From Methylococcaceae bacterium (GTDB lineage: Bacteria > Pseudomonadota > Gammaproteobacteria > Methylococcales > Methylomonadaceae): 45,256 nucleotides of DNA. Under the pieces are notes generated by a model. The model was not told where the DNA came from. It searched no databases and saw only the letters and a program-made list of their open reading frames with translations. The position numbers were made by a program, and so were the translations under genes. Positions 29,408 to 38,778 of this stretch are shown here, in pieces. The DNA lies in contig CANNLO010000006.1 in assembly GCA_947505055.1 (NCBI GenBank), positions 1-45,256 of the forward strand, read 5' to 3'. Each line of letters begins with the position of its first letter. Positions within the stretch are counted from its first letter, which is position 1.

Positions 29408-29436
29408 GATTGGGTTAGGCAATTGCCAACCCAATC
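29408..29436. repeat. Palindromic hairpin after petC, GATTGGGTT...AACCCAATC
   Basis: Outer arms GATTGGGTT and AACCCAATC enclose an inner palindrome GGCAATTGCC, with one unpaired A, so the 29 bases fold almost completely. The TTGGGTT/AACCCAA core is shared with the repeats at 23618 and 44855. It probably also ends the petABC transcript. Confidence 0.6.
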
Positions 29437-29475
29437 GACTATTAACATACGTAAATAAAAACTTGGCCAACCTGT

Positions 29476-29481
29476 TATAAT
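29476..29481 (+). promoter_or_regulatory. TATAAT -10 element upstream of sspA
   Basis: A perfect TATAAT at 29476-29481, 45-50 bp upstream of the sspA start, after the petABC hairpin. The -35 region (AAATAA) is weak. Likely gives sspA-sspB its own promoter. Confidence 0.5.
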
Positions 29482-29525
29482 ACCTTTTTTTTATCGCCCT
29501 ACACGTCTTAAAGAGGTTGTTATTC

Positions 29526-30158
29526 GTGACAAATATTACTCGTAAATCTGTAATGACACTTTTTTCATCCCCAACTTGCGCAATGAGCCACTGTGCCCGT
29601 TTTGTTTTGCAAGAAAAGGGGGTTGTTGCAGACATAGAATATTACGATCCAGCTGAGCCACCCGAAGATTTACTTGAACTAAATCCCAACGGCACTTCAC
29701 CGACACTTATTGAACGTGATCTGGTCCTCTATGACTCACGCATCATCATGGAATATCTTGACGAACGTTTTCCTCACCCGCCATTACACCAAATGGATCC
29801 GGTTTCCAGAGCTAATGCAAGAATGCTGATCAAACGTATCGATCAGGATTGGTATCAATTACTTGATGAAATTTTATTTTCAGGTGAAAAGAAATCTGCA
29901 CGTGCCAAGAAAATGCTGCGAGAAAGCATCTTGTCTGCAGCCCCCATATTTGCTGCGAGACCCTATTTTATGAGTGATGAATTTTCACTGATAGACTGCG
30001 TTATTGCACCGATATTATGGCGCTTACCAAGTATAGGTATCGATATATCAACGCCCAATGATGTGATTTCCAATTATGCTCAACGCATATTCAACAGAGC
30101 AGCCTTTAAACGCAGCCTGAGCGAAGCTGAAAAAGAAATGATCGAGCCATTAAAATAA
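29526..30158 (+). CDS. sspA: Stringent starvation protein A (glutathione-S-transferase fold)
   Basis: 210 residues from GTG at 29526, chosen because AGAGG lies 9 nt upstream; an ATG nine codons later is also possible. Thioredoxin/GST N-terminal domain (MTLFSSPTCAMSHCARFVL; LELNPNGTSPTLIERDLVLYDS split at about 54-75; IIMEYLDERFPHPPL) and a helical C-terminal domain. SspA binds RNA polymerase with sigma70 and supports stress survival. It has the usual partner order petABC-sspA-sspB of gamma- and betaproteobacteria. Confidence 0.93.
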   Translation: MTNITRKSVMTLFSSPTCAMSHCARFVLQEKGVVADIEYYDPAEPPEDLLELNPNGTSPTLIERDLVLYDSRIIMEYLDERFPHPPLHQMDPVSRANARMLIKRIDQDWYQLLDEILFSGEKKSARAKKMLRESILSAAPIFAARPYFMSDEFSLIDCVIAPILWRLPSIGIDISTPNDVISNYAQRIFNRAAFKRSLSEAEKEMIEPLK

Positions 30159-30169
30159 ACTTTAGCAAC

Positions 30170-30550
30170 ATGACGCCACTTAAACCCTATTTAATTCGTT
30201 CAATTTACGAATGGATTATTGATAACAATATGACCCCGCATCTACTTGTGGATGCAGAAAATCCGAAATCGATTTTACCGGTTGATTTCATTGAAGATGG
30301 AAAAATCGTCCTCAATATAAGACCGGAGGCCATACAAGGACTTAACCTTGGCAATGAGAGTATTGAATTCAATGCTCGCTTTAGTGGAAAGCCAATGCAC
30401 ATTCTGACGCCAATCAGTACTGTATTGGCAATCTATGCAAAAGAAAATGGCAAAGGCATGATTTTCGACCCGGAAGACAGCGATGAAAATGAACCACCGC
30501 CGCCGATCAAAAAAGCTGCGTCAAAACCAACTTTACGCATTGTAAAATAA
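30170..30550 (+). CDS. sspB: ClpXP protease specificity-enhancing factor SspB
   Basis: 126 residues. The ssrA-tag-binding domain covers about 1-100 (KPYLIRSIYEWIIDNNMTPH; VLNIRPEAIQGL; ARFSGKPMHI). A flexible Pro/Glu-rich linker follows, ending in the ClpX-docking peptide PTLRIVK at the extreme C-terminus. It delivers ssrA-tagged stalled proteins to ClpXP. 11 nt after sspA, probably the same transcript. Confidence 0.95.
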   Translation: MTPLKPYLIRSIYEWIIDNNMTPHLLVDAENPKSILPVDFIEDGKIVLNIRPEAIQGLNLGNESIEFNARFSGKPMHILTPISTVLAIYAKENGKGMIFDPEDSDENEPPPPIKKAASKPTLRIVK

Positions 30551-30700
30551 CAAGCTTATATTCTGCTCACCATTATCGAACAAAGTATAGTTCTTATTAA
30601 TCATATATTTTCAAGTGTATAGCGTGGATCTTCTCTTGAAAAGCGTGCAATTTCGTACTCAATATTAAAGATAACCTAATTCTGTCCTGCGAGGTGAACC

Positions 30701-31267
30701 ATGCTCTCACTAAAAAAAACCCTAATCTCAAGCTTATTCATAGCAAAGCTCTTTGCTGTGCCTGTAGTAGCCGCCGATCTATCGGCAGGAGAGCAAAAAG
30801 CTAGCTCCTGCTTCGGTTGCCACGGTCAAAAAGGGATTAGCAGCATTAGCCAATTGCCAAACTTAGCAGCCCAACAACCTGCTTATTTGGTTAATCAACT
30901 TAAAGCATTTAAATCCGGAAACCGTAGCAATGCGACAATGGAAGCAATTGCAAAAAATCTGGATATCAAAGATATGGAAAATATTTCCGCTTATTTTTCG
31001 AGCCAGAAACCTGCCAAAATAACAACCCAATCCGCAGCACCGAAATCAAGTTTAGACAACGCAAACATATGTCTCGGCTGCCACGGAGTTGACGCGGAAG
31101 GCAAAGGCCAATTTCCAAAACTTGCCGGACAGCATCCTGACTATCTCGAACAGCAGTTGAAAAATTTCAAGGTAGGATTACGTAAAAATGGGCCGATGCA
31201 GGCAATTACAGCAAATCTGAATGAATCTGAAATTAAAGCGCTAGCTGCATATTTTGGTTCACTCTAG
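30701..31267 (+). CDS. Dihaem cytochrome c4
   Basis: 188 residues. Signal peptide (LISSLFIAKLFAVPVVAA), then two homologous haem-c domains with CFGCH at 37-41 and CLGCH at 124-128. Each is followed by the c4-type QLKAFKSGNR / QLKNFKVGLR and a Met-containing segment (NATMEAIAKNL; GPMQAITANL). It carries electrons in the periplasm between bc1 and terminal oxidases. GAGGTGAA precedes the ATG. Monocistronic with its own terminator. Confidence 0.93.
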   Translation: MLSLKKTLISSLFIAKLFAVPVVAADLSAGEQKASSCFGCHGQKGISSISQLPNLAAQQPAYLVNQLKAFKSGNRSNATMEAIAKNLDIKDMENISAYFSSQKPAKITTQSAAPKSSLDNANICLGCHGVDAEGKGQFPKLAGQHPDYLEQQLKNFKVGLRKNGPMQAITANLNESEIKALAAYFGSL

Positions 31268-31282
31268 TTTTGAGATAAAGAT

Positions 31283-31324
31283 ACCTTGGCCATTATTATT
31301 TTATCAGGCCAAGGTTATCTCTTT
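31283..31324 (+). terminator. Terminator of the cytochrome c4 gene
   Basis: ACCTTGGCC (31283-31291) pairs perfectly with GGCCAAGGT (31307-31315) around a 15-nt loop and is followed by TATCTCTTT. It lies 16 nt after the stop codon. Confidence 0.7.
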
Positions 31325-31426
31325 GATAACTCACCCAGTTCTTTTATATTTCACCTACCCTAGCCCCACAAATGCTTTATCATTAAGGCATTAAAAATTA
31401 AAAGCCATTAGGCTACCAATAAAACA

Positions 31427-33688
31427 ATGAACCACCTTTCAAAAGCTCCAGCGGTACGCAGTTTTTCTATCATTTTTTTGTTTGCTGCAACCTTATTCAC
31501 CAGCGCATCGTTGATGTTTGTCTTGCAACCACTATTTGGTAAGATTTTATTACCGTTACTGGGCGGATCTCCCGCTGTCTGGAATACCTGCATGGTGTTT
31601 TACCAAAGCATTTTATTTCTGGGTTATCTTTACGCACATTATCTTTCTACACGATTTAGTCAAATACGCCAGATTCAGATTCATACAGCATTAATACTGA
31701 TCAGTTTTCTAGCCCTACCTTTGGCTTTACCGGAAAATACCGTCCCACCGACAGACGCCAATCCAACTTTCTGGCTACTCTGGACTTTATTACTTGCAAT
31801 CGGGCTGCCTTTTTTCGTCGTATCCACAACCGCCCCGCTGATTCAAAAATGGTTTGCGCATGTCGGCCACCATACCAGTCATGACCCCTATTATTTATAT
31901 GCAGCCAGCAACACCGGGAGCTTGATAGCCTTACTAAGCTATCCATTCCTCCTGGAACCCAATATCGGATTAGCTAATCAAAAAAATGATTGGGCTATTG
32001 GCTACCTACTGCTGTGCTTTTTAATTGCCGGCTGTGCATTTATACTCTGGAAAAACCATCAAAATACAGTTCCAACAGCCATTAATGATTCTGAAAGCCT
32101 AATTCAAAAAAACCATCTCAGTCTTGCCACTCAACTACATTGGTTAGTTCTGGCACTTGTACCTTCCAGTTTACTATTGGGTTTAACCAATTTTATCAGC
32201 ACTGATATTGCCTCCGTGCCGTTACTCTGGATCATACCTTTAACCGTGTATTTATTGTCTTTTGTAATCGTTTTTTCCAAATGGAACGACAAAATTCATC
32301 CCGTCATGGTTAAATTGCAACCTATATTTTTGATACCGTTTATAGCCTACGCATTCATTAACCCTGCCGATTTACCTTATTGGGCCTATCTGATCTTGCA
32401 CCTGATCGCTTTTTTCTTTGCAGTCATGGTATGTCACGGTGAATTGGCCAACAAAAGACCCCATACTCAACATCTGACCAAATTCTATCTGATCATGTCA
32501 TTTGCAGGCATGTTAGGTGGCATGTTCAATACCTTCGTTGCCCCCTTCGTTTTTAACGCCGTTTATGAATACCCGCTCATGATTGTTGCAGCCTTGATGC
32601 TACGTCCAGGCCTAAAATATACATTCAATACGGGACTGATATTGCAAATCATAACCCCAATTTTACTGATCATAGCCGGAGTAAGTCTTTACGCAACTGT
32701 TGATGATTTACTCCAGTATTTTGATGCCGCTGTTATCTTCCTGATCTTTCTAACCTTATTAACCTATCTCCTAAGATCGCGGCCATTGGGATTTGCTTTC
32801 ATGTCCGGCGCGATTATTTTCATGGCGCTAAGCTTACACAGCTTATCCTCACACACTATTTTTCAGCAGCGCACATTTTTTGGTGTTCTTGCAGTGCGTG
32901 ATGCGGTATTAACAGATGAAAATGGGAAACCAGAAAGTTATCATGAATTATTCCACGGCACGACTAAACACGGAGCGCAACGTCTGGGGGAAAATAACAG
33001 CCAAATACCATTAACTTATTACAGTCGCCCCGGTCCTATGGGACAATTATTTAAAGAGTACGATAATGTAAATAAAACATGGAATATCGGTGTTGTAGGT
33101 CTGGGAGCTGGTGCCCTTGCCTGTTATGCAAAAGAACAGCAACAGTGGACACTCTATGAAATAGATCCGTTAATGGTAGATATTGCCAGCAACTCACTTT
33201 ATTTCAGTTACCTGAGCCAATGCGCACCTAAAGCGACGATGCGCGTTGGAGATGCTCGCTTATCACTGGAAAAAGAACCGGACCAACAGTTTGATTTGTT
33301 GATCATGGATGCTTTCAGTTCTGATTCGGTTCCAACTCACTTGTTAACCAAAGAAGCACTCGAGTTGTACTTCAAAAAACTTAAACCAAATGGAATTTTG
33401 GCATTTCATATGACCAACCGCCATTTATCACTGAAGAAAGTATTGTCTATTAACGCTGAAGCTCTACATTTAGCGGCTTTAATTCAGGAATTTAAACCTC
33501 AACAGGAAATTCCATTGGTTGTTGCAACCGACTGGGTCGTTATGGCAAAGAATGCTGAAACCATTAAGCCTCTGCAATTAAGCCAATTAGGTAGCTGGCA
33601 AAAATTGCCCTTGTACTTTGACATGAAGCCATGGACAGATGATTTTACAAATATTGTGAGTATCTGGAAAAAAGATAATTCACATTAA
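31427..33688 (+). CDS. Fused membrane / spermidine-synthase-like protein
   Basis: 753 residues. Roughly residues 1-480 form a dozen or more hydrophobic helices (FSIIFLFAATLFTSASLMFV; FLPFFVVSTTAPLIQKW-type loops). Residues about 540-750 are a class I methyltransferase fold of the spermidine-synthase type: IGVVGLGAGALACYA, YEIDPLMVDIA, RVGDARLSLEKEPDQQFD, IMDAFSSDSVPTHLLTKEAL. Such fusions are widespread, usually annotated as fused MFS/spermidine synthase, and their substrate is unsettled. The GLGAG and D-A-F-S-S-D-S motifs are kept, so aminopropyl- or methyltransferase chemistry is plausible but unproven. Monocistronic. Confidence 0.88.
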   Translation: MNHLSKAPAVRSFSIIFLFAATLFTSASLMFVLQPLFGKILLPLLGGSPAVWNTCMVFYQSILFLGYLYAHYLSTRFSQIRQIQIHTALILISFLALPLALPENTVPPTDANPTFWLLWTLLLAIGLPFFVVSTTAPLIQKWFAHVGHHTSHDPYYLYAASNTGSLIALLSYPFLLEPNIGLANQKNDWAIGYLLLCFLIAGCAFILWKNHQNTVPTAINDSESLIQKNHLSLATQLHWLVLALVPSSLLLGLTNFISTDIASVPLLWIIPLTVYLLSFVIVFSKWNDKIHPVMVKLQPIFLIPFIAYAFINPADLPYWAYLILHLIAFFFAVMVCHGELANKRPHTQHLTKFYLIMSFAGMLGGMFNTFVAPFVFNAVYEYPLMIVAALMLRPGLKYTFNTGLILQIITPILLIIAGVSLYATVDDLLQYFDAAVIFLIFLTLLTYLLRSRPLGFAFMSGAIIFMALSLHSLSSHTIFQQRTFFGVLAVRDAVLTDENGKPESYHELFHGTTKHGAQRLGENNSQIPLTYYSRPGPMGQLFKEYDNVNKTWNIGVVGLGAGALACYAKEQQQWTLYEIDPLMVDIASNSLYFSYLSQCAPKATMRVGDARLSLEKEPDQQFDLLIMDAFSSDSVPTHLLTKEALELYFKKLKPNGILAFHMTNRHLSLKKVLSINAEALHLAALIQEFKPQQEIPLVVATDWVVMAKNAETIKPLQLSQLGSWQKLPLYFDMKPWTDDFTNIVSIWKKDNSH

Positions 33689-33786
33689 ACAACCCATGTG
33701 AAATAGAACGACGTAAAAAATTGAAAATATTTTCGATGATCCAAGTATAGATTCCAGAGAATGCCCTAAGAACTTAAGATTTAAAA

Positions 33787-34710
33787 TCAACCTGTTATCA
33801 TATCTGATGTTACAAAAATGTTTTCAAGCATATCATTAAGCTTATCAAGTGATTCATCAACCGCATTTGCTGTCAGGTTTAGCATTGATAAGATCTCTTC
33901 ACTATAAGGCTGTAGTTGTCCGTCACCTATACCAAGCGTTCCAAGCAAGCTGTCACTTAAATACATAAGCAAATTTAACCGGTGATTTGAGTCACGATAA
34001 TTTGGATTATGATGATGATAGACAACATCAATGATTGGCTTAGGCATTCCCCACGAACGCATTAACCAAGACCCCAACATATTATGATCAACACCTAAAG
34101 CAAATCTTTCCATGTTAGAAATAGACAGCGTTGGATTCGCGATTATGAGGCTAGTTAAATAATTAAACTCTTTTGGAAATTGATCGCCAAAAAGAGGAAA
34201 ACCAATATTATGTAATAAACCGGGCAGGAATAACTGTGAATGAGGAAACCGATGCTCAACCGGCATATGGTTGCTGAGAATTGGCATTAAACGGGTACTT
34301 GCCATTGCTTGCGTCCAGAATGAACGGGTACCAATTGGACCGTCTTTGGGTACTTTTAAAGTAGCAAGAGTAGCTAACCCGAAGGCCAGATTAAACACAA
34401 AATCAAAACCTAAAACCCTATTAATCGCTTCTTGAACACTTACAATTTGTCTACGATATGCGTAAAGAGGTGATCTCGCCCAACGAATTACCTGAGCCGC
34501 AAGCAAAGGATCCAATTCAATTATATCAGCCAATTTCGCAGCATCTGCTGTTGGATCAGTAGCTAGTTGCATAATCTGCAATGCTATTCCTGGCAAAGGT
34601 GGCAAAGTTTGTAACTGCCCGATGCTCGCACGCATGTCATAAGGCGAAGTAAAAACATCCAACTTCGGATTGATAGTGTTAAGCGTCCAGTTAATGAGCG
34701 AAGGCTTCAT
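33787..34710 (-). CDS. HDOD-domain protein
   Basis: 307 residues with an HDOD domain at about 25-230 (LPPLPGIALQIMQLATDPTA; LADIIELDPLLAAQVIRWA; VQEAINRVLGFDFVFNLAFG; GLLHNIGFPLFG). HDOD proteins resemble HD phosphohydrolases without a full metal site and act in signalling. It starts 17 nt after the sigma54 activator gene on the same strand and is probably cotranscribed with it. No catalytic output domain is attached. Confidence 0.88.
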   Translation of the reverse strand: MKPSLINWTLNTINPKLDVFTSPYDMRASIGQLQTLPPLPGIALQIMQLATDPTADAAKLADIIELDPLLAAQVIRWARSPLYAYRRQIVSVQEAINRVLGFDFVFNLAFGLATLATLKVPKDGPIGTRSFWTQAMASTRLMPILSNHMPVEHRFPHSQLFLPGLLHNIGFPLFGDQFPKEFNYLTSLIIANPTLSISNMERFALGVDHNMLGSWLMRSWGMPKPIIDVVYHHHNPNYRDSNHRLNLLMYLSDSLLGTLGIGDGQLQPYSEEILSMLNLTANAVDESLDKLNDMLENIFVTSDMITG

Positions 34711-34727
34711 TTTTGATCTATAGACCT

Positions 34728-36020
34728 TTAATTTAAATTGAAGCGTTTAAGTTTGCGATACAAAGTTCTTTCGCTGATATTCATTTCATCAGCAATCAGC
34801 TTACGATTTCCATTATGTTTTATCTGTAAATCTTTAATAAAACGAGCTTCAAATTCATCTATTGAGCTTGTTTGAAAAGATTGTAAATCTTCCTGAGCGA
34901 TTAAACTAGGCTTGTTATTAATAGGCCCCCGTTTGACAATATTAATATCCTGTTCTTCAATTTTATTATCTGAACACAAATTAATAGCGAGATGCAGGCA
35001 ATTTCTAAGCTCTCGGATATTTCCAGGCCATTCATGTTGAATGAGTTTCGTCATTGCTTCTTTATTAATAGAGTAATTGCATTCATTTATCTGACCGTAT
35101 TGAGCTAACAAATACGCACACAAATCTGGAATGTCCTGTTTTCTCTCTCGTAAAGGCGGTATCTCAATCTGAAAAACCGAAAGCCTATAAAACAAATCTT
35201 CACGAAATGATCCCTCTGCAACCATATCCGATAAATTTCTATGTGTTGCACATACCAACCTTACTTTTGATGACAATTGCGCTGTCCCACCAACACGACG
35301 AAATTGTCCACTTTCTAATGCCCGTAATAATTTCGGTTGCTGTGAAAGCGGTAGCTCTCCTACTTCATCAAGAAACAAAGTGCCATTATCAGCAAGCTCG
35401 AATAAGCCTTTCTTTTGCGATGAAGCGCCGGTAAATGATCCTTTTTCATGACCAAATAACTCGCTTTCAAATAAATTTTCACCCAGGATTGTACAATCCA
35501 TGATCACAAATTTTTTATCTGCATTTTTAGAGTTCCTATGGATAAACTCTGATGCAATTTCCTTCCCTGTTCCTGTCTCACCTGTTAACAAAACAGGTGT
35601 TTGGGTTTGGGCTGCTTGTGTTAATTTATTTTTTAAGGCAAGAAAAGCAAGTGATGAACCCACCATTGATGAATTTGAATCCAATTCAGTCGGTGTTACC
35701 GCAGAAATAGATTCTCCAATATAAATTTGGCCATCGGAATCAAGCAAGGGATAGCCTCGCACCCGCAGCATGGAAGAAGGGGCAACATCACTCCGTGGAA
35801 AAACTCCTGCGTAAGGCTCAAGCTTGTCACATAAACGTTGATGCCGACAATTTCCACATTCAGCGCAACATGGCTTACCAATCTGTTGCTCACGAGAAAT
35901 GCTAAACTGTTTTTCCCAAGCTCGGTTAACTGCAACAACCTTTAACGACTTGTCAATAATAACAAACGGCAAATCATGTGTTTCAATTAAAGATTCAAGA
36001 GTAACGAGTTTCTTTGTCAT
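34728..36020 (-). CDS. Sigma54-dependent activator with cysteine-rich PAS sensor domain
   Basis: 430 residues from the ATG at 36020 (a TTG at 36050 would add ten). PAS domain at about 5-110 carrying a Cys cluster C-C-x2-C-x2-C-x5-C (51, 52, 55, 58, 64; KPCCAECGNCRHQRLC). The AAA+ sigma54-interaction domain at about 125-355 has Walker A GETGTGKE, sigma54 loop GSFTGA, Walker B LFLDEV and arginine finger REDLFYRLSVF. A Fis-type helix-turn-helix ends the protein (NGNRKLIADEMNISERTLYRKL). The Cys cluster suggests metal or redox sensing. Target genes are not evident, but the cotranscribed HDOD gene is one candidate. Confidence 0.93.
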   Translation of the reverse strand: MTKKLVTLESLIETHDLPFVIIDKSLKVVAVNRAWEKQFSISREQQIGKPCCAECGNCRHQRLCDKLEPYAGVFPRSDVAPSSMLRVRGYPLLDSDGQIYIGESISAVTPTELDSNSSMVGSSLAFLALKNKLTQAAQTQTPVLLTGETGTGKEIASEFIHRNSKNADKKFVIMDCTILGENLFESELFGHEKGSFTGASSQKKGLFELADNGTLFLDEVGELPLSQQPKLLRALESGQFRRVGGTAQLSSKVRLVCATHRNLSDMVAEGSFREDLFYRLSVFQIEIPPLRERKQDIPDLCAYLLAQYGQINECNYSINKEAMTKLIQHEWPGNIRELRNCLHLAINLCSDNKIEEQDINIVKRGPINNKPSLIAQEDLQSFQTSSIDEFEARFIKDLQIKHNGNRKLIADEMNISERTLYRKLKRFNLN

Positions 36021-36348
36021 AGTAGATATTAGATTTGGCAATAAATGCAAAATAATCAGTAATATAATTTCTAACTGCTATAGTGCAGATGAATGTTTTT
36101 TTCATAAATTATGACGTCCATCGCGTAATTATAGCTCATGTCAGCCCAAAGAATTAGCTGCAATTACCAATTAGCTTACAATAAACCTTTAACATGACAA
36201 TACCACTTTCACTTTTCAAGCCAAGCAACTGCTTTATAATGCAATACACAACTGAAAATAATGGAATAATCATTAAAGGATGCCTGATTAACCAGAAAAC
36301 AGATGAGATACCTTAACCTTTCCCGTGAAAAATCAACATAATCCGCAG
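36021..36348. other. Intergenic region upstream of the sigma54 activator
   Basis: Contains the unassigned promoter of the minus-strand sigma54 activator gene. AATTAGCT occurs twice within about 25 nt near 36145-36175. I see no coding frame, RNA gene or clear terminator. Confidence 0.4.
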
Positions 36349-37119
36349 TTACTTTGCGCCCAGCCAGCTATATATCCGCTTAACCAACAAACCTTCATCA
36401 TGAAAATACTCATGACCCTCATCATCAATTTTAACCTGTCGATAAGCTTCGTTTTCCTTGGCCGCCTGACGCCTATCCTTCGCACTTAAGGTAACCTCCG
36501 GCAAATCCAAGGCACCATATATATCAAGCATAGGAATTTTGATCTTCCTCATAAACTGAAGGGTCTGCGCAGCCTTGTTTTCGGTTTTCGGGACTGGCAA
36601 GCTTATGGCGACTAATGCTTTGATATCCAACATCTGCTCACTTTGAGCATAAATACCCATCAAACCACCCAAACCATAACCGACGATTACAATACTTTCA
36701 GCCCCATTACTCTTTGCATAACTAATTCCCGCCTGTATTCTGGAGACCACTTCCGGAAACAAGACATAATAGTCTTCCATATCGACACCGACTTCACGTA
36801 ATGGCATTTGTAAAGCAAGTGTAGACCAATCATGCTCGGACAAGAAGGTTCTCAAGTCATGAATTACAGGTTGCTGGTCAGGATGCCCCCCCATGTCATG
36901 TAAAATAATGACGGCACCCTTGCTGGTAACTTTTTCGCCTTGAGTATAAATCCCAAAAAACTTTTTACCTTCCGCTTCCAACCAAACCGCTTTACCCTGC
37001 ACCAAGACTTTATTGATAGCCTCCGCAAAATCCGACTCCCGCTTTTCATCACTGGCAAAACATATATGTCCTGATAGCTGGAACACACATATTATAAAAA
37101 CTATAAACCGGCTCTTCAT
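36349..37119 (-). CDS. DUF3530-like alpha/beta-hydrolase-fold exported protein
   Basis: 256 residues. Signal peptide (FIVFIICVFQLSGHICFA), then an alpha/beta-hydrolase fold: oxyanion-side VIILHDMGGHPDQQPV, nucleophile elbow VIVGYGLGGLMGIYA, and C-terminal DDEGHEYFHD with a possible catalytic His. The elbow reads G-Y-G-L-G-G, with no Ser, Cys or Asp at the nucleophile place, as in the DUF3530 group. It may bind rather than cleave its ligand. Its start overlaps the end of the AI-2E-family gene by 4 nt, so both form an operon. Confidence 0.8.
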   Translation of the reverse strand: MKSRFIVFIICVFQLSGHICFASDEKRESDFAEAINKVLVQGKAVWLEAEGKKFFGIYTQGEKVTSKGAVIILHDMGGHPDQQPVIHDLRTFLSEHDWSTLALQMPLREVGVDMEDYYVLFPEVVSRIQAGISYAKSNGAESIVIVGYGLGGLMGIYAQSEQMLDIKALVAISLPVPKTENKAAQTLQFMRKIKIPMLDIYGALDLPEVTLSAKDRRQAAKENEAYRQVKIDDEGHEYFHDEGLLVKRIYSWLGAK

Positions 37120-38171
37120 GTTCGACCATAAAAATCACTAAACCGGTATAAGTCATGAACATGTCGTAATAACACCATAACAATTGACGCTAAAGGCAAA
37201 GCCAACAAAACACCCAGAAAACCAAATAACTGACCACCGGCCAATACTGCAAACATGACCGCTACCGGATGTAAACCAATCTTATCACCTACAAGCATCG
37301 GCGTTAACACCATGCCTTCCAATGATTGACCGATCACAAAAACAATGGCAACAGGTAGCAATTGCATAGGCTCATGAAATTGCATCAGTGCCGCCACACA
37401 AGCAACAACTATTCCCACAATAGATCCCAAATAAGGAACGAAACTCACCAAACCGGCAAGCATGCCAATCAGCAAAGCCAAATCAAGCCCTGTCATCCAG
37501 AGACCAATACTATAAATACAGCCTAAAGCCAGCATGACATAAAATTGGCCCCGAACAAATGCAGCCAAAACCGTATCGACTTCTCCGGCCAACTTAGTAA
37601 CTGTTGGCGCTATACGCCGAGGTAATAGATCATGAATTTTTATAAGTAACCCATCCCAATCCCGCAACAAATAAAAAGTAACCACCGGGATTAAGAGCAT
37701 ATTCATCAGCCATTCGGCTATTACACCACCGGAATACGAAACCGAACTCATTATGGCCGCAACCACGCCGCCCGCTTGTTCCCAATGACTTTTCACAAGG
37801 GTTATAATCTGATTAAGATTAATCGGCTTGATACCTGAATTAAAGCGTTTCTGCGACCAAGGAACGACCGTCTCATTTAACCAGGTAACATAAGCTGGCA
37901 AATTGCTTACAAAGTGTTCAATCTGAGATTCTAAAAGAGGAAGCAACAATAGCAAAATCAAAACAAAAACCAAATACATCACCGAAAAAACCACCAATAC
38001 GGCGTTAGTTCTTGATAAACGACAGGTTTCAAGCTTATCAGTTAAGGGATCGCCAAGATAAGCCAACATCGCTGCGAAGGCAAAAGGCATTAATATGGGA
38101 ACCAGCATATAAGCCAGCCAACTTAAACAAGAGACAATAGCAACAACCAGCCATTTTTGTGAGTCGGTCAT
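37116..38171 (-). CDS. AI-2E family (PerM/YdiK-type) membrane transporter
   Basis: 351 residues with about eight helices and a central amphipathic region at 60-150 (LLPLLESQIEHFVSNLPAYV; VVPWSQKRF). Family-typical segments are GGVIAEWLMNMLLIPVVTFYLLRDWD (split at about 150-175), FVPYLGSIVG and PLASIVMVLLRHV. This is the UPF0118/AI-2E exporter family, whose members export AI-2 or act as Na+/H+ antiporters; the substrate cannot be deduced. First gene of a two-gene operon with the DUF3530 protein. Confidence 0.9.
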   Translation of the reverse strand: MTDSQKWLVVAIVSCLSWLAYMLVPILMPFAFAAMLAYLGDPLTDKLETCRLSRTNAVLVVFSVMYLVFVLILLLLLPLLESQIEHFVSNLPAYVTWLNETVVPWSQKRFNSGIKPINLNQIITLVKSHWEQAGGVVAAIMSSVSYSGGVIAEWLMNMLLIPVVTFYLLRDWDGLLIKIHDLLPRRIAPTVTKLAGEVDTVLAAFVRGQFYVMLALGCIYSIGLWMTGLDLALLIGMLAGLVSFVPYLGSIVGIVVACVAALMQFHEPMQLLPVAIVFVIGQSLEGMVLTPMLVGDKIGLHPVAVMFAVLAGGQLFGFLGVLLALPLASIVMVLLRHVHDLYRFSDFYGRT

Positions 38172-38322
38172 TTAAAACCCTTAAAGATGCTTTTTTGATT
38201 AAACTGGCAAACAAGAAAAAAGACCATGAAATTCAAGTAAGCCACCTGATTAAAAAATCCATTAAAACCATTTTGCGCGATGACTTTAAAAACCTAAAAT
38301 AATTGCATTTTAATTACCATCT

Positions 38323-38362
38323 AAAAAACAAAGGGCACGAAGATTAATTCCCTCGCACCCTT
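38323..38362 (-). terminator. Intrinsic terminator of the cold-shock-domain gene
   Basis: On the minus strand AAGGGTGCGA pairs with TCGTGCCCTT, all ten positions including two G-U pairs, around a 12-nt loop. TTGTTTTTT follows at once. It lies about 50 nt after the stop codon. Confidence 0.8.
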
Positions 38363-38414
38363 CACCGCACAATATTTTCAATGCACAACAAAATTAACTT
38401 ATATTTATCAAAAC

Positions 38415-38753
38415 TTACAAAAAATCCTTACAAAAGTAAACAATGCCGGCTGCAACAAGCACCAAGGCAAAGGCTATAAACATTATGCTTTTCTTGTTAT
38501 TAAGCAACCCTCCGGTTTTTTCTTGCAGAATTTCCACGCCTTCAATATGTGCATTTATAGCTTTGTACTTACCACGATTATCTTTTGCAACCTGATAATA
38601 AATAACATCACCCGTTACGGGACGGCGACTTGCTCCCTTAAGCGCCGAAATATGTATAAAAATATCCTTACCGCCGTCATCAGGACTAATAAAACCAAAT
38701 CCCCGATCTTCTTTCCATGTTTTTAAAGCTCCTTTAATCATTGTTTTTGTCAT
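38415..38753 (-). CDS. Cold-shock domain protein with C-terminal membrane helix
   Basis: 112 residues. Cold-shock/OB domain at about 6-72, with RNP1-like RGFGFISPD and RNP2-like DIFIHISAL, the nucleic-acid-binding faces. After a short linker (GGLLNNKK) a single hydrophobic helix (SIMFIAFALVLVAAGIVYF) ends the protein. Relatives often carry a CSD plus a multi-helix DUF1294, of which this looks like a reduced version. It probably tethers an RNA- or DNA-binding domain to the inner membrane. The 5' leader folds into a strong hairpin (38779-38805). Confidence 0.85.
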   Translation of the reverse strand: MTKTMIKGALKTWKEDRGFGFISPDDGGKDIFIHISALKGASRRPVTGDVIYYQVAKDNRGKYKAINAHIEGVEILQEKTGGLLNNKKSIMFIAFALVLVAAGIVYFCKDFL

Positions 38754-38778
38754 ATAAATTTCTTGTTTGTTATTTTAA

